A DNA stretch of 64,000 nt from Actinotalea alkalitolerans (GCF_023369855.1 NZ_JAMBPP010000007.1:173486-237485); one strand, 5' to 3'; shown: positions 54,014 through 63,403, counted from the stretch's first letter. Program-made: numbers and translations. The notes: generated by a model from the letters alone, not told the origin.

Positions 54014-56506
54014 TCAGACGGGGGTCACCCGGGCGATGCGGTGGACGGCCACGGTCAGCTCGGACTCGCGCTCGCTGTCGACGGCGCGCACCCGGCCCGC
54101 GTCGACCCGCAGCGGACGGACCCGGCGCCGTTGGCTCGCGCCCTGTGCCCCGACGATCTCGAGCCAGACCTCACGTCCTTCGGCGGCAGCCTCCCGCAGC
54201 AGGGCCAACGCCAGCACGGGGTCGGGTGTTCCCGGGTGCGGGGCTGCTGGGGCGGCATCAGGGCTCGCGAGGGGACCGGCGTCGTCGGGGGTCTCGATCG
54301 AGGCGGTCTCGCGGCGGTCGGTGTCGAGCAGGTCGGCCGCGAGGCGCTGGAGGCGTCGTTCACGGGCCGCCACGGCAGCGGACCGGTCCGCGGCCGACGA
54401 CGTCGCGGCGACCGTCGTGGCCTGCGGTCCGGCCGGGCGGCCGCCCCGGGGAAGACGGACCCGGCGAGGGGCCGGCCGGGTCAGCACGACCTGCCCGCCC
54501 GGTCCCTCGGCGACGGGGGCCAGTCCCCGCTCACGCAGCGCGGCGAGCAGCACGGCGGGCCCGACCTGCGCGGCGATCACGGTGGGTGCGAGGCGGAGCA
54601 GGCCGAGGCCGTGCAGGGTGCGGTCCTCGACCAGGCCGGTCAGCAGGCTCGGGTCGTCGGCCCGCAGGTAGGAGCCGACACCGCCGACACGGACCCGGCC
54701 GTGCCGGCGGGCGGCGTCCAGGACCAGGTACTCCAGGGGCTGGGGGACCCCCGAGCGGGCGTGGCGGGACAGGTCGGAGAGCAGCTCCTCGGCGGTGCGC
54801 CCGGCGTCGAGCGCACCGCGCACGCTCAGCTCGGTGAACCGGACGGTCAGGCCTGCCCCGCGGGACTCGACCTGGGCCGAGGAGTCGAGCAGCTCTCCGA
54901 GGGCGGCTGAGGGCCGACCGGGCACGATGCCGGTCAGGTCCCCCTGGAGCAGCACGTGCTCGACGGCCGGGGGGAGCTGTGCCTCGAGGGCCGCGGCGGC
55001 GTCCTGGCCGGCCAGCAGGGCCGCGCCGGCGCTGCTGAGGGCGCCCGGGACGAGGTCCCCGAGGACGCCGAGTGCGGCGGACTCCCGCAGGACGGCCTCG
55101 ACGGCGTGCTCGGCCGGGGCCGAGCGGGGCGCGCGCCAGCGCAGCACCTCGGTGACCTGCGCGGCGGTCAGCCCGGCCCGGTCCGGGGCCTCGGCGGCGT
55201 CGCGCAGCACGGACAGCACGGAGGTGCGCAGACGGGGTGCCCAGGGGCGCCGTGACTCGGGGTCCAGGGCTGGCCGCAGCGAGCCCCGGTCGTCGCGGGT
55301 GCCGACCAGCCAGGCGGCCCGCTCGGAGACCAGCCAGGCCTGCGCGAGGTCCGCCCACCGCTCGGCGAGCGGCAGCCGCAGCCACTCGTCGACCTCGGTG
55401 GTGGGTGCCAGGACGGGTGGGTCCTCGCCGTCGTCGGCCACCAGTCCCGCGGACCCGGCGAGCTCGACGACCAGCCCGGCGGTGGACTCGGGGATCTCGA
55501 GGCGGGCCGCGAGTCGGCGCAGCTCGCGCAGGCCCAGGCCGCCGGAGCGGAGCACGGGGGGCTGCTCGTCGCCCCAGAGGGCGATGAGGGCGGTGACCAG
55601 CCGGACGACCTCCTGCGCGGCCTGCGCCGAGCCGGCGTCGACCGTCGCGGGGTCGGCGGGGGTCGCTGCGGGCTGCGGAACGGCGGCCGGGGCGCGGTGG
55701 GTGCGTCCGGCGCGCAGGGCCAGGGCGACCTCGCGGGGCAGCACCACGTGCTGGGAGTCGCTGACGGCCAGCAGCCCGTGCCGCAGCAGCCACTCGACCG
55801 CGGTGCGCGCTGGTGAGGTCTTGCCGGTGCTGCGCGGGTCGGCCTCAGGAGACCTGCCCACGGGCGGACCCCAGGTCAGAGCGTCCAGGACCTGCCGCAC
55901 CCCCGGGGGGCCCTGGTCGAGCAGCCCGTCGACGGTGGTGGGGTCGGCGAGCGCCCGGGTGAGGGCGGGGACGTCGACCGGCTGCGGTTCGTCGCTCCCG
56001 GCGTCGGGCGTCCCGGCGCCGGTCGGTGCGAGCCCGAGCCCCTCGGCGAGGCGGGCGAGCGCCTGGGGGCTGCGGCGCGCGAGCGTCGTGCTCAGGCGGG
56101 GGCCGAGGCCGGCCGGGTACGGCCCCAGCACGTCGTCCAGGCCGGGTGCGGGGTGCAGGTCGTCACCGTCGGTGGCATGCCACAGCAGGGCGTGCTCGAC
56201 GCAGGTCCGGACCGCGTCGGCGACGCGTCCGTCGACGGCGTCTCCGACAGCGCGGGCGATGTCGTGGGGCGCGATGCCCTCAGGGTGAGCGGCTGTGCCG
56301 TCCAGGGCGAGGGCCGCCTCGAGCACCTGGAGGGCCTGGGCGTCGAGGCCGGCCAGCGCGCGGTCGAGGCTGACGCGGTTGGCTGCTCGTGCGGCCAGGG
56401 AACGGATCGAGGAGGGCGGTGGGGAGGCGAGGTCGGGGCGCAGCGTGAGCAGCTCGACGAGCCCGGATTCCCCGCGGGCGCGCAGTGACTGCGTGAACGT
56501 GGCCAT
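54014..56506 (-). CDS. Helicase-associated protein (XPB partner, Rv0862c-like)
   Basis: The 830-residue product is alanine/leucine-rich and largely helical, with repeated winged-helix-like units, and ends in VWLEIVGAQGASQRRRVRPLRVDAGRVRA, partly cited, which resembles the WYL/DNA-binding tail of the helicase-associated family. A region near residues 480-640 (VEHVLLQGDLTGIVPGRP, LEYLVLDAARRHGRVRVG) is the most conserved-looking part. No helicase motor is present. It precedes the XPB gene and probably works with it (inference from conserved pairing). The ATG at 56506 or the GTG at 56512 may be used. Confidence 0.8.
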   Translation of the reverse strand: MATFTQSLRARGESGLVELLTLRPDLASPPPSSIRSLAARAANRVSLDRALAGLDAQALQVLEAALALDGTAAHPEGIAPHDIARAVGDAVDGRVADAVRTCVEHALLWHATDGDDLHPAPGLDDVLGPYPAGLGPRLSTTLARRSPQALARLAEGLGLAPTGAGTPDAGSDEPQPVDVPALTRALADPTTVDGLLDQGPPGVRQVLDALTWGPPVGRSPEADPRSTGKTSPARTAVEWLLRHGLLAVSDSQHVVLPREVALALRAGRTHRAPAAVPQPAATPADPATVDAGSAQAAQEVVRLVTALIALWGDEQPPVLRSGGLGLRELRRLAARLEIPESTAGLVVELAGSAGLVADDGEDPPVLAPTTEVDEWLRLPLAERWADLAQAWLVSERAAWLVGTRDDRGSLRPALDPESRRPWAPRLRTSVLSVLRDAAEAPDRAGLTAAQVTEVLRWRAPRSAPAEHAVEAVLRESAALGVLGDLVPGALSSAGAALLAGQDAAAALEAQLPPAVEHVLLQGDLTGIVPGRPSAALGELLDSSAQVESRGAGLTVRFTELSVRGALDAGRTAEELLSDLSRHARSGVPQPLEYLVLDAARRHGRVRVGGVGSYLRADDPSLLTGLVEDRTLHGLGLLRLAPTVIAAQVGPAVLLAALRERGLAPVAEGPGGQVVLTRPAPRRVRLPRGGRPAGPQATTVAATSSAADRSAAVAARERRLQRLAADLLDTDRRETASIETPDDAGPLASPDAAPAAPHPGTPDPVLALALLREAAAEGREVWLEIVGAQGASQRRRVRPLRVDAGRVRAVDSERESELTVAVHRIARVTPV

Positions 56507-56592
56507 CCGCACAACGATACGGGGACCGGGGCCCGCTCAGAACCGCTGCTCGAGGGTCGACCGGCGGTTGCGTGGAGGGCGGGTGGTGGGCC

Positions 56593-57189
56593 TCAGGCCG
56601 AGGGTGCTCCGGTGAGCCGTTCGAGACCGCCGAGGGTGAAGTCCGCGGCGCGCCGGGCCTCTGCTGCCGGGGCCCGGCCGGCCTCGACCCTGGCGATGCA
56701 GTGGTTGACCACGGTCTGCATCAGGGCCAGTGCGTCCTCGGGCTCGGTCACGTGCAGGTCCCGCAGCACCGTGACGAGCGGCGCTGCTGTCTGCCTGTGC
56801 CCCGCGAGGAGGGAGGTGCGGACCTCGTCGGGCAGCTGCACACCGGTCAGGGCGGCGGCGAGCCGGTGGTTGCCCGCCGCGGCGCTTCGGGCGACGGCCA
56901 GGAAGTAGGCGTGCACCCGTTCGTCGGGGGTCCGAGCGGTTCCGCTCGCCTGCTCGAGGGCCGCACGCCATCGGTCGAACCCCTCGAGGACGAGGGTCGC
57001 CAGGACGGCGTCGGCCGAGGGGAAGTAGGCGTAGACCGACGGGCGGGCCAGTCCCGCGCGCGCGGCGACGGCCGCGAGGGTGACTCCTCGGGCGCCGCCC
57101 TCGAGGGCGATCTCCTCGGCGGCGCGCAGGATCGCGGCACGCTGCTTGGCCCGGTGCTCGGCGACCGTGGGCTCGGAGATCTTCGGCAC
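56593..57189 (-). CDS. TetR-family transcriptional regulator
   Basis: The 198-residue product has the TetR helix-turn-helix at residues 17-60 (AILRAAEEIALEGGARGVTLAAVAARAGLARPSVYAYFPS, partly cited) and a helical ligand domain. It is divergent from a small membrane protein 102 bases away and probably controls itself or that gene. The gap contains an 8-base palindrome TGTCGACA at 57240-57247 that could be part of an operator. The ligand is unknown. Confidence 0.9.
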   Translation of the reverse strand: MPKISEPTVAEHRAKQRAAILRAAEEIALEGGARGVTLAAVAARAGLARPSVYAYFPSADAVLATLVLEGFDRWRAALEQASGTARTPDERVHAYFLAVARSAAAGNHRLAAALTGVQLPDEVRTSLLAGHRQTAAPLVTVLRDLHVTEPEDALALMQTVVNHCIARVEAGRAPAAEARRAADFTLGGLERLTGAPSA

Positions 57190-57290
57190 GGCTCATCATC
57201 GCCCATCACGGGCGCTGTCACGACGGGACGTTGATAACATGTCGACACGGCGTCGGTATCTGACGCGTCCCGCCAGGCTTGGAGACACCC

Positions 57291-57632
57291 ATGGAGCTCG
57301 CCCGCAACCTCGCCCTCGTCCTGCACCTGGTGGGGATGGCGAGCATCTTCGGCGCGTTCCTCGTGCAGGCCAAGGCCCCCCGCAAGAAGGTCGACGCCGC
57401 GATGGTCCACGGCGCGCTGACCGCCCTGGTGACCGGGCTCGCCCTGGTCGGCCTCGCCGAGGCGCGGGACGCCGACGTCAACCACGTCAAGGTGGGGGTC
57501 AAGCTGGTCGTGCTGCTCGTGATCGGCGTGCTCGTGTGGCGCCGGCGCAAGGCGGACGCGATCAGCACCGGCGAGTGGGGTGCCATCGGCGGGCTCACCC
57601 TCACCAACATCGTTCTCGCCGTCTTCTGGTGA
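57291..57632 (+). CDS. Small membrane protein of unknown function
   Basis: The 113-residue product is very hydrophobic with four predicted transmembrane helices (about residues 3-22, 38-57, 68-84, 94-112) joined by short basic loops (QAKAPRKKVDAAM and WRRRKADAIS). It resembles integral membrane proteins often labelled hypothetical in actinobacteria. GGAGAC lies four to nine bases before the ATG at 57291. It is divergent from the TetR gene, so it may be its target. No function can be named. Confidence 0.75.
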   Translation: MELARNLALVLHLVGMASIFGAFLVQAKAPRKKVDAAMVHGALTALVTGLALVGLAEARDADVNHVKVGVKLVVLLVIGVLVWRRRKADAISTGEWGAIGGLTLTNIVLAVFW

Positions 57633-57641
57633 CCGCTCGCC

Positions 57642-57676
57642 GTCGCCCTCGGGCCACGGGCCCCTGCGAGGGCGAC
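57642..57676 (+). terminator. Hairpin between the small membrane protein and the cold-shock gene
   Basis: GTCGCCCTC (57642-57650) pairs with GAGGGCGAC (57668-57676), with GGGCC/GGCCC inside. It lies nine bases after the stop codon. Confidence 0.65.
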
Positions 57677-57694
57677 CGCGACCCCGCGGGCGGG

Positions 57695-57700
57695 TAGCCT
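57695..57700 (+). promoter_or_regulatory. -10 box of the cold-shock gene
   Basis: TAGCCT matches TANNNT and lies 38 bases before the start codon, giving a leader of about 32 bases with AGGGG ahead of the start. Confidence 0.4.
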
Positions 57701-57738
57701 GAGCCGCGTAGGTTTCCCGACGAGCACCAGGGGTTGCA

Positions 57739-58119
57739 GTGCCCACCGGCAAGGTCAAGTGGTTCGACACCGAGCGCGGCTTCGGCTTCATCGCCAGCGA
57801 CGAGGGCGACGAGGTCTTCCTGCACGCCTCCGCGCTGCCCGAGGGCGTCGTCCCCAAGCCCGGCGCCAAGGTCGACTTCGGCGTCGCCGACGGACGGCGT
57901 GGCCCGCAGGCGCTCTCGGTCAAGCTCCTCGACCCCCCGCCCTCGGTCGCCAAGGCCCAGCGCAAGCCGGCCGACGACATGGCCGTCATCATCGAGGACG
58001 TCATCAAGCTGCTCGACAACGTGGGCAACAGCATGCGACGGGGCAGGTACCCCGAGAAGGGCGCCGCCACCAAGATCGCCAGCGTGCTGCGCGCCGTCGC
58101 CGACGACCTCGAGGTCTGA
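57739..58119 (+). CDS. Cold-shock domain protein with C-terminal extension
   Basis: The 126-residue product has an N-terminal cold-shock domain (about residues 1-66) with RNA-binding motifs RGFGFIAS and VFLHASAL, starting PTGKVKWFDTE. The C-terminal 55 residues form a helical extension (AVIIEDVIKLLDNVGNSMRRGRYPEKGAATKIASVL, partly cited) not found in small Csp proteins but typical of the longer actinobacterial CspB-like family. It should bind single-stranded RNA or DNA. It starts at a GTG and lies one base before the DUF3027 gene. Confidence 0.92.
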   Translation: MPTGKVKWFDTERGFGFIASDEGDEVFLHASALPEGVVPKPGAKVDFGVADGRRGPQALSVKLLDPPPSVAKAQRKPADDMAVIIEDVIKLLDNVGNSMRRGRYPEKGAATKIASVLRAVADDLEV

Positions 58120-58120
58120 C

Positions 58121-59068
58121 ATGGCCACCGCGACGAAGGACGCCGTCCTGGGCTCTGCCGTCGACCTCGCCCGCGCCGCCGCGCAGGAGGTCGCCGAGCA
58201 CGACGGGCTCGTGGGCGAGCACCTCGGCGTGGTCGTCGAGGGCGAGCGCCTGGTCTCGCACCGCTTCGCCACGACATCCCCGGGCTATCGGGGTTGGCAG
58301 TGGGTCGTCACGCTCGCGCGCGTCCCGCGTGGCCGAACGGCCAGCATCTGCGAGGTCGACCTCCTCCCGGGTGACGGGGCGATCCTCGCCCCGCCGTGGG
58401 TGCCGTGGGCCGAGCGGCTCCAGCCAGGAGACGTCGGCCCGGGCGACGTGCTGCCCTACCTGGACGAGGACGAGCGTCTCGAGCAGGGGTACGAGGCCAC
58501 CGGTGACGTCGACGCCGACCAGATGGCCCTCTTCGAGCTCGGTCTGGGACGCGAGCGCGTGCTCTCACGTGAGGGTCGTTCGCAGGCAGCCCAGCGGTGG
58601 TACGCCGGGACCCACGGCCCGACCGCACCCGTCGCGGTCGCCGCGAGCGCGCCCTGCTCGACCTGCGCCTTCCTGGTCCTCATGGCCGGCTCCCTGCGCA
58701 CCGAGTTCGGCGTCTGCGCCAACGAGTGGTCCCCCGACGACGGCACGGTCGTGAGCATGGACCACGGCTGCGGCGCGCACTCCCAGACTGACGTCGCCAC
58801 CCTGCCGAGCGAGTGGCCCGACCCGGCGCCGTTCCTCGACGAGGGTGACGTCGAGCTGGTCACGCTCACCGACGAGGCCGAGACCGCTGAGTCGGGGACC
58901 GCGGACGAGACCCCGGCGTCCGACGTGGCACCCGCGTCCGACGAGACCGACGCCGACGAGGCACCCGCGTCCGACGAGACCGACGCCGACGAGGCACCCG
59001 TGTCCGACGAGGCACCCACGTCCGACGAGGCACCCGCTGCCGACGAGACGGTTCCTGGCGAGGAGTGA
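58121..59068 (+). CDS. DUF3027 family protein
   Basis: The 315-residue product matches the actinobacterial DUF3027 family. The conserved part (about residues 1-250) includes GYRGWQWVVTLARVPR, ILAPPWVPWAERLQPGDVGPGD and a cysteine cluster CSTCAFLV...FGVCANEWSPDDG...DHGCGAHS that could bind a metal. The last 60 residues are acidic tandem repeats. It lies between the cold-shock and sacsin-type genes, with a GTGA overlap into the latter. Function is unknown. The ATG at 58121 directly follows the cold-shock stop. Confidence 0.88.
   Translation: MATATKDAVLGSAVDLARAAAQEVAEHDGLVGEHLGVVVEGERLVSHRFATTSPGYRGWQWVVTLARVPRGRTASICEVDLLPGDGAILAPPWVPWAERLQPGDVGPGDVLPYLDEDERLEQGYEATGDVDADQMALFELGLGRERVLSREGRSQAAQRWYAGTHGPTAPVAVAASAPCSTCAFLVLMAGSLRTEFGVCANEWSPDDGTVVSMDHGCGAHSQTDVATLPSEWPDPAPFLDEGDVELVTLTDEAETAESGTADETPASDVAPASDETDADEAPASDETDADEAPVSDEAPTSDEAPAADETVPGEE
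58928..59047 (+). repeat. In-frame tandem repeats in the DUF3027 C-terminus
   Basis: Two identical 33-base units (58928-58960 and 58961-58993) are followed by three 18-base shortened units (58994-59047). All encode APASDE- and TDADE-type acidic repeats in frame, so copy number can vary without breaking the gene. Confidence 0.85.
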
Positions 59069-62000
59069 CCGCAGACCCGTTCGGGACCGTCGCGCTGCGT
59101 CGAGCGGTCCTGGACCTGTGGGAGTCCCAGCCCGACAGGTTCCGGGAGGACGCCAACAGCGAGGAGGACCACTCCCGCGGCTACTACCGTGATCGCGTCG
59201 TGGTCGAGCTCGCCCAGAACGCCGCGGACGCCGCGACCCGGGCCGGCGTGGTCGGCCGGCTCCGGCTGACCCTGGCCACCGGCCCGGACGGCTCCGGGAC
59301 GCTGCGGGCCACGAACACCGGGTCGCCGCTGGACGCCGAGGGCCTGGCCTCGATGGCCTCCCTGCGTGCCTCGGCCAAGCGGTCGCAGGCGGGCGGTACC
59401 CCGGTCGGTCGGTTCGGGGTCGGGTTCGCCGCTGTCCGTTCGGTCGCCGACGAGATCACGGTCGCCTCGTCGACCGGGACGGTGCACTTCTCGCTCGCCC
59501 GGACCGCGTCTCTGCTCGAGGCGGCAGGCCCGGCTCTGGCCACCGAGGTGGTCCGACGGCACGGGTCGTTGCCCGCGCTACGGCTGCCGTTCGCCGGGCC
59601 GGGGGACCATACGCCCGGGGGGGCGGATGCCGTGACTCCCGCCGCAGGGGTGACCACGGTGACCCTGCACCTGCGTGACAGCGTGGCGGTCGAGTCGGTC
59701 CGGACCCAGCTGCGCGCGGTGGGCGACCCGCTGCTGCTGGCCCTGCCCTGGCTGGGTGAGGTCGAGGTGGGTCTGGGCGGGGACGTCCGGGTGGTGCGGG
59801 ACGTGGCCGCACGATGGGTCGTGGCGAGCCGGTCGGGCACCCTGGACGAGAGGTTGCTCCTCGACCGACCGGTCGAGGAACGTCAGCGGTCGGGCTGGCA
59901 GGTCACCTGGGCGGTGCCCCGCGGTGGTGAAGCGCGTGACCGGATCGGCCCGGTCGTCCACGCCCCGACCCCGACCGACGAGCCCATGACCCTCCCTGCG
60001 CTGCTGGTCGCGACGTTCCCGCTGGACCCCTCGCGCCGGCACGTGGCGTCGGGGGCCGTGACCCAGGCGCTGGTCGAGCGGGCAGGGCAGGTCTGGGCCG
60101 ACCTGCTGACCGCCTGCCGTGACGACGGAGACCGGGACTCGCCCCGTGGTTCACCGTCCCCCGCGCCCCACCCGCTGGACCTCATCCCCTCCGGTCTGCC
60201 CGCCGGGGCCCTCGACGCTGCGCTGCGCGAGTCGGTGCTGGCCGCCTCCCGTGAGGTGCCGCTGCTCGCCCCCGCTGACGGTGGTCCGGCCCGGCGAGCC
60301 GGGGACGCCGCAGTCCTGGCCGGGCCTGCGGGCGACCGGACCGCGGCCGTGGCGCTGCTGGGCGCCTGGATGCCGGACCTGGTGACCGTCGCACCCTGGC
60401 ACCGCACCGCCGCGCGGTTGCTGGGGGTCGTGGAGGTCGAGCTCGCCGACGTGGTGGACGCTCTCCCCGAGCTCGACCCCACCCGGCTGCGCGACCTGTA
60501 CGACGCCTTCGACGACGCCGACCCGGCGACCCTCGAGCAGCTCGCGACCCTGCCCGTCCCGCTGGCCGACGGGCGGAAGGTGCGTGGCTGCCGGGGTCTG
60601 GTGCTCCTGGACGGCGCCCTGGACCCCGAGGTGCTGCGGACGGTCGGTGGGTGGGGGGTCCGGGCGGTCCACCCCGCCGCCGCGCACCCGCTGCTCGAGC
60701 GGCTCGGCGCGGAGCGGGCCGATGCTGCGGGACTGCTCCGTCACCCCGTGGTGCGGTCGCGGGTGCTCTCCCAGGACGAGGCCGACGACGACGAGGCGCT
60801 GCGGGTGACCGACGTCGTGCTCGGCCTGGTCGAGGCCCTGCAGCGGAGCGGCGCCGGGCCCGAGCCCGAGCCCTGGTGGGGTGAGGTGCTGCTGCCCGCG
60901 CAGGACGGCGAGCTGGTGCCCGCCCGCGGACTGGTGCTGCCCGGGTCGCCCGCCTCGCGCTGGTTCGACCCCGAGGTGCTGCCCCCGGTGGCTGCGTCGG
61001 TCCTCGAACGGTGGGGTGGGGTCCTCGAGGTCCTCGGCGTGCGTGCGGGTCTGACGGTCGTGCGGGTCGGCGCGGACGAGCTCGTCAGCGACGTGCTCGA
61101 CGGCTGGGAGGACTACCTCGAGGACCACGGGCTGGATCCCGAGGGCCTCGACCAGCAGGGTCGCGAGGCCGACGACCTGGCGGACCTGGACCTGGCGGCG
61201 GTGGCCGACCTCGACGCGGTGCTCGACGACGCGTGGCCCGAGGTGCTGGCCGGCCTCGCGCAGGGCGAGGCACGCCGGGCCCTGGTGACTCCGGTGCCCA
61301 CCGGGGGTGGGGGCAGCGTGCCCTCCTACACCGCGTGGTGGCTGCGCCGGGTCGGCGGGCTCGGGCTGGATCGTCCGTTCGCGGTGGACCAGGGTCACCG
61401 GCCCGGTGCGGAGCTGGCGGGTCTTCTCGGGCCGACGCCCCGGGTGCTCGCGGGTCTGGACGTCGAGGTGCAACGTGCCCTGGGTGGCGTCGGCGACGTG
61501 ACCGGTCTGGGCAGCGAGGAGTGGGCCGACCTGCTCACCGCGCTTCCCGCGGCCGGTGAGCCGGTCGACCTCGCGGTCGCGGTGCTGGTCTGGCAGGGGC
61601 TGACGGGGCTGGTCGTCGTCGGGGACGTGGGTCGGGTGATCGAGGCCGAGCTGCTGCCTGCGCTGGACGCGGACGGCCGGGTGCGGATGCTGCCGGTCGA
61701 CGACGTCGCGGTGGCGCCCTCGCCGATGTGGGCGCAGCACCGCGGCGCGTCCCCGCTGCTGGTGGTCGCGGGGTCGGTCGCCGAGCAGGTGGCGCTGGCA
61801 CTGGACCTGCCCCTGGCGGACGAGCGAGCGGACGGTGCGGTGACCTCAGGTGGCCAGGTGGTCGCCACGCCGCCGGTCGTCCGCTCGGTGTTCCCGGGTG
61901 CGCCGGCGACCTGGGTCGAGCACGAGGACCTGCTCGTCGACGGCGACCGGGTCGACTGGTGGGTCGTCACCGCGCAGGACGGGCCTGCCGGGTCCGACGC

Positions 62001-62154
62001 CGTGGTGCACGCCGCGACGACCGCCGGGCTCGCCCACGGGCTGGCCCAGGTCGTGGGGTGGGAGCACCGGGGGAGCGTCCTGACCCTGCTCGCGGACGCC
62101 GACGCGCGCCACGACGTGCTGATCGCCCTCGCGGCCGACGTGCCGCGGGCATGA
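59065..62154 (+). CDS. Sacsin-type GHKL ATPase-domain protein
   Basis: The 1029-residue product begins with an Hsp90/GHKL-type ATPase domain like that of sacsin: VVVELAQNAADAATRAG (the conserved Glu-Asn), then LRATNTGSPLDAEGLASMASLRASAK and GRFGVGFAAVRSVADE, each partly cited. The rest, about 750 residues, has no motif I recognise and is rich in A, L, V and acidic residues. Proteins of this kind are found across actinobacteria without an established role; chaperone-like activity is an inference from the ATPase. The GTG start overlaps the DUF3027 stop by four bases. Confidence 0.85.
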   Translation: MTADPFGTVALRRAVLDLWESQPDRFREDANSEEDHSRGYYRDRVVVELAQNAADAATRAGVVGRLRLTLATGPDGSGTLRATNTGSPLDAEGLASMASLRASAKRSQAGGTPVGRFGVGFAAVRSVADEITVASSTGTVHFSLARTASLLEAAGPALATEVVRRHGSLPALRLPFAGPGDHTPGGADAVTPAAGVTTVTLHLRDSVAVESVRTQLRAVGDPLLLALPWLGEVEVGLGGDVRVVRDVAARWVVASRSGTLDERLLLDRPVEERQRSGWQVTWAVPRGGEARDRIGPVVHAPTPTDEPMTLPALLVATFPLDPSRRHVASGAVTQALVERAGQVWADLLTACRDDGDRDSPRGSPSPAPHPLDLIPSGLPAGALDAALRESVLAASREVPLLAPADGGPARRAGDAAVLAGPAGDRTAAVALLGAWMPDLVTVAPWHRTAARLLGVVEVELADVVDALPELDPTRLRDLYDAFDDADPATLEQLATLPVPLADGRKVRGCRGLVLLDGALDPEVLRTVGGWGVRAVHPAAAHPLLERLGAERADAAGLLRHPVVRSRVLSQDEADDDEALRVTDVVLGLVEALQRSGAGPEPEPWWGEVLLPAQDGELVPARGLVLPGSPASRWFDPEVLPPVAASVLERWGGVLEVLGVRAGLTVVRVGADELVSDVLDGWEDYLEDHGLDPEGLDQQGREADDLADLDLAAVADLDAVLDDAWPEVLAGLAQGEARRALVTPVPTGGGGSVPSYTAWWLRRVGGLGLDRPFAVDQGHRPGAELAGLLGPTPRVLAGLDVEVQRALGGVGDVTGLGSEEWADLLTALPAAGEPVDLAVAVLVWQGLTGLVVVGDVGRVIEAELLPALDADGRVRMLPVDDVAVAPSPMWAQHRGASPLLVVAGSVAEQVALALDLPLADERADGAVTSGGQVVATPPVVRSVFPGAPATWVEHEDLLVDGDRVDWWVVTAQDGPAGSDAVVHAATTAGLAHGLAQVVGWEHRGSVLTLLADADARHDVLIALAADVPRA

Positions 62155-62185
62155 GGGCGGCGGTGCACGGGACGGGGGTACCCCG

Positions 62186-63403
62186 GTGACGGGGGAGCCC
62201 TGCTCGGTGCGCTCGGCGCTGCGGGCCGTCTACCTCCCCGCCCTGGTCTTCGAGGTCGGCATCGGCGCGGTCCTGCCGGTGATCGCCCTGAGCGCCACCG
62301 CGCTGGGGGCGTCCCTGCCGCTCGCGGGGTTCGTGGTCGCACTCCTGGCCGTGGGTCAGATCGTCGGCGACGTCCCGGCGGGGGCCCTGGCGGCCCGCAT
62401 CGGTGACCGCCGGGCGATGCTCGTCGCCGCGGGCCTGTCCGTGGTGGCGCTCAGCGGTGCGGCCCTGGCCCGGGACGTCGTCGTGCTCGGGGTGTGCGTG
62501 CTGGGGGTGGGGGCCACCAACGCGGTCTTCACCCTGGCCCGGCACTCCTACCTGACCGAGGTGACCCCGGTGCTCCGCCGGGCGCGGGCCCTGTCGACGC
62601 TGGCTGGGGTCCAGCGCATCGGCACCTTCATCGGCCCGTTCGTCGGCGCCGGGGTGATCCACCTGAGCGACGTGCGCTCGGCCTACTGGCTCGCGGTGCT
62701 CACCTCGGTGTCTGCGGCCGTGGTGATCCTGCTCGTGCCCGACGTCGTCCAGCACACCCGGGCGCTGGTGCGGGTCCCGTTGCGTCGGGTGCTGCGCGAC
62801 CACCGGCAGGTGTTCGTCACCCTGGGGCTCGCGGTGATGATGGTCGGCGCGGTCCGGGGCAGCCGGCAGACCGTCCTGCCGCTGTGGTCGGAGCACCTGG
62901 GGCTCTCCCCGGCGACCACCAGCATCGTCTTCGGCATCTCCGGCGGGGTGGACATGCTGCTCTTCTACCCGGCCGGCAAGGTGATGGACCGGTACGGCCG
63001 GCTGTGGATCGGGATCCCGTCGATGCTCGCCCTGGGGGTCGGCTTCGCACTGCTGCCGCTCACCACGTCCCTGGGCTCGCTGACCGCGGTGGCGGTGCTC
63101 ATCGGGCTGGGGAACGGGATGGGCTCGGGGGTCCTGATGACCCTGGGGGCCGACGTCGCCCCGCCCGGCAGCCGGGCGCAGTTCCTGGGGATCTGGCGCC
63201 TGCTGCAGGACGCCGGGGGAGCGGGGGGTCCGCTCCTGGTGGCTGCGGGCGCCGCGCTGGGATCGTTGGCCACCGGGATCGCGGCGATGGCGGTGGTCAG
63301 CGCGGGCAGCGCCGCCGGGCTGGCACGGTGGGGCCCGCGCTGGTCGGTGCACGCGAACCGCACGACGCGTCGTCGGGCCCGCGAGGCCGGGCTGCTCGAC
63401 TAG
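62186..63403 (+). CDS. MFS transporter
   Basis: The 405-residue product has 12 predicted transmembrane helices. The MFS signature GDVPAGALAARIGDRRAM follows helix two, and a second basic loop GKVMDRYGRLW lies between helices eight and nine. It resembles multidrug or small-molecule exporters; the substrate is unknown. The GTG at 62186 is 31 bases after the sacsin-type gene, so co-transcription is likely. Its TAG stop lies at the first base of a 25-base tandem duplication. Confidence 0.88.
   Translation: MTGEPCSVRSALRAVYLPALVFEVGIGAVLPVIALSATALGASLPLAGFVVALLAVGQIVGDVPAGALAARIGDRRAMLVAAGLSVVALSGAALARDVVVLGVCVLGVGATNAVFTLARHSYLTEVTPVLRRARALSTLAGVQRIGTFIGPFVGAGVIHLSDVRSAYWLAVLTSVSAAVVILLVPDVVQHTRALVRVPLRRVLRDHRQVFVTLGLAVMMVGAVRGSRQTVLPLWSEHLGLSPATTSIVFGISGGVDMLLFYPAGKVMDRYGRLWIGIPSMLALGVGFALLPLTTSLGSLTAVAVLIGLGNGMGSGVLMTLGADVAPPGSRAQFLGIWRLLQDAGGAGGPLLVAAGAALGSLATGIAAMAVVSAGSAAGLARWGPRWSVHANRTTRRRAREAGLLD

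Noticed and set aside
57231..57262. Full promoter (TTGATA and TATCTG) for the small membrane protein
   Set aside because: The spacing of about 20 bases is too long and the -10 does not fit TANNNT well, so I did not list it.
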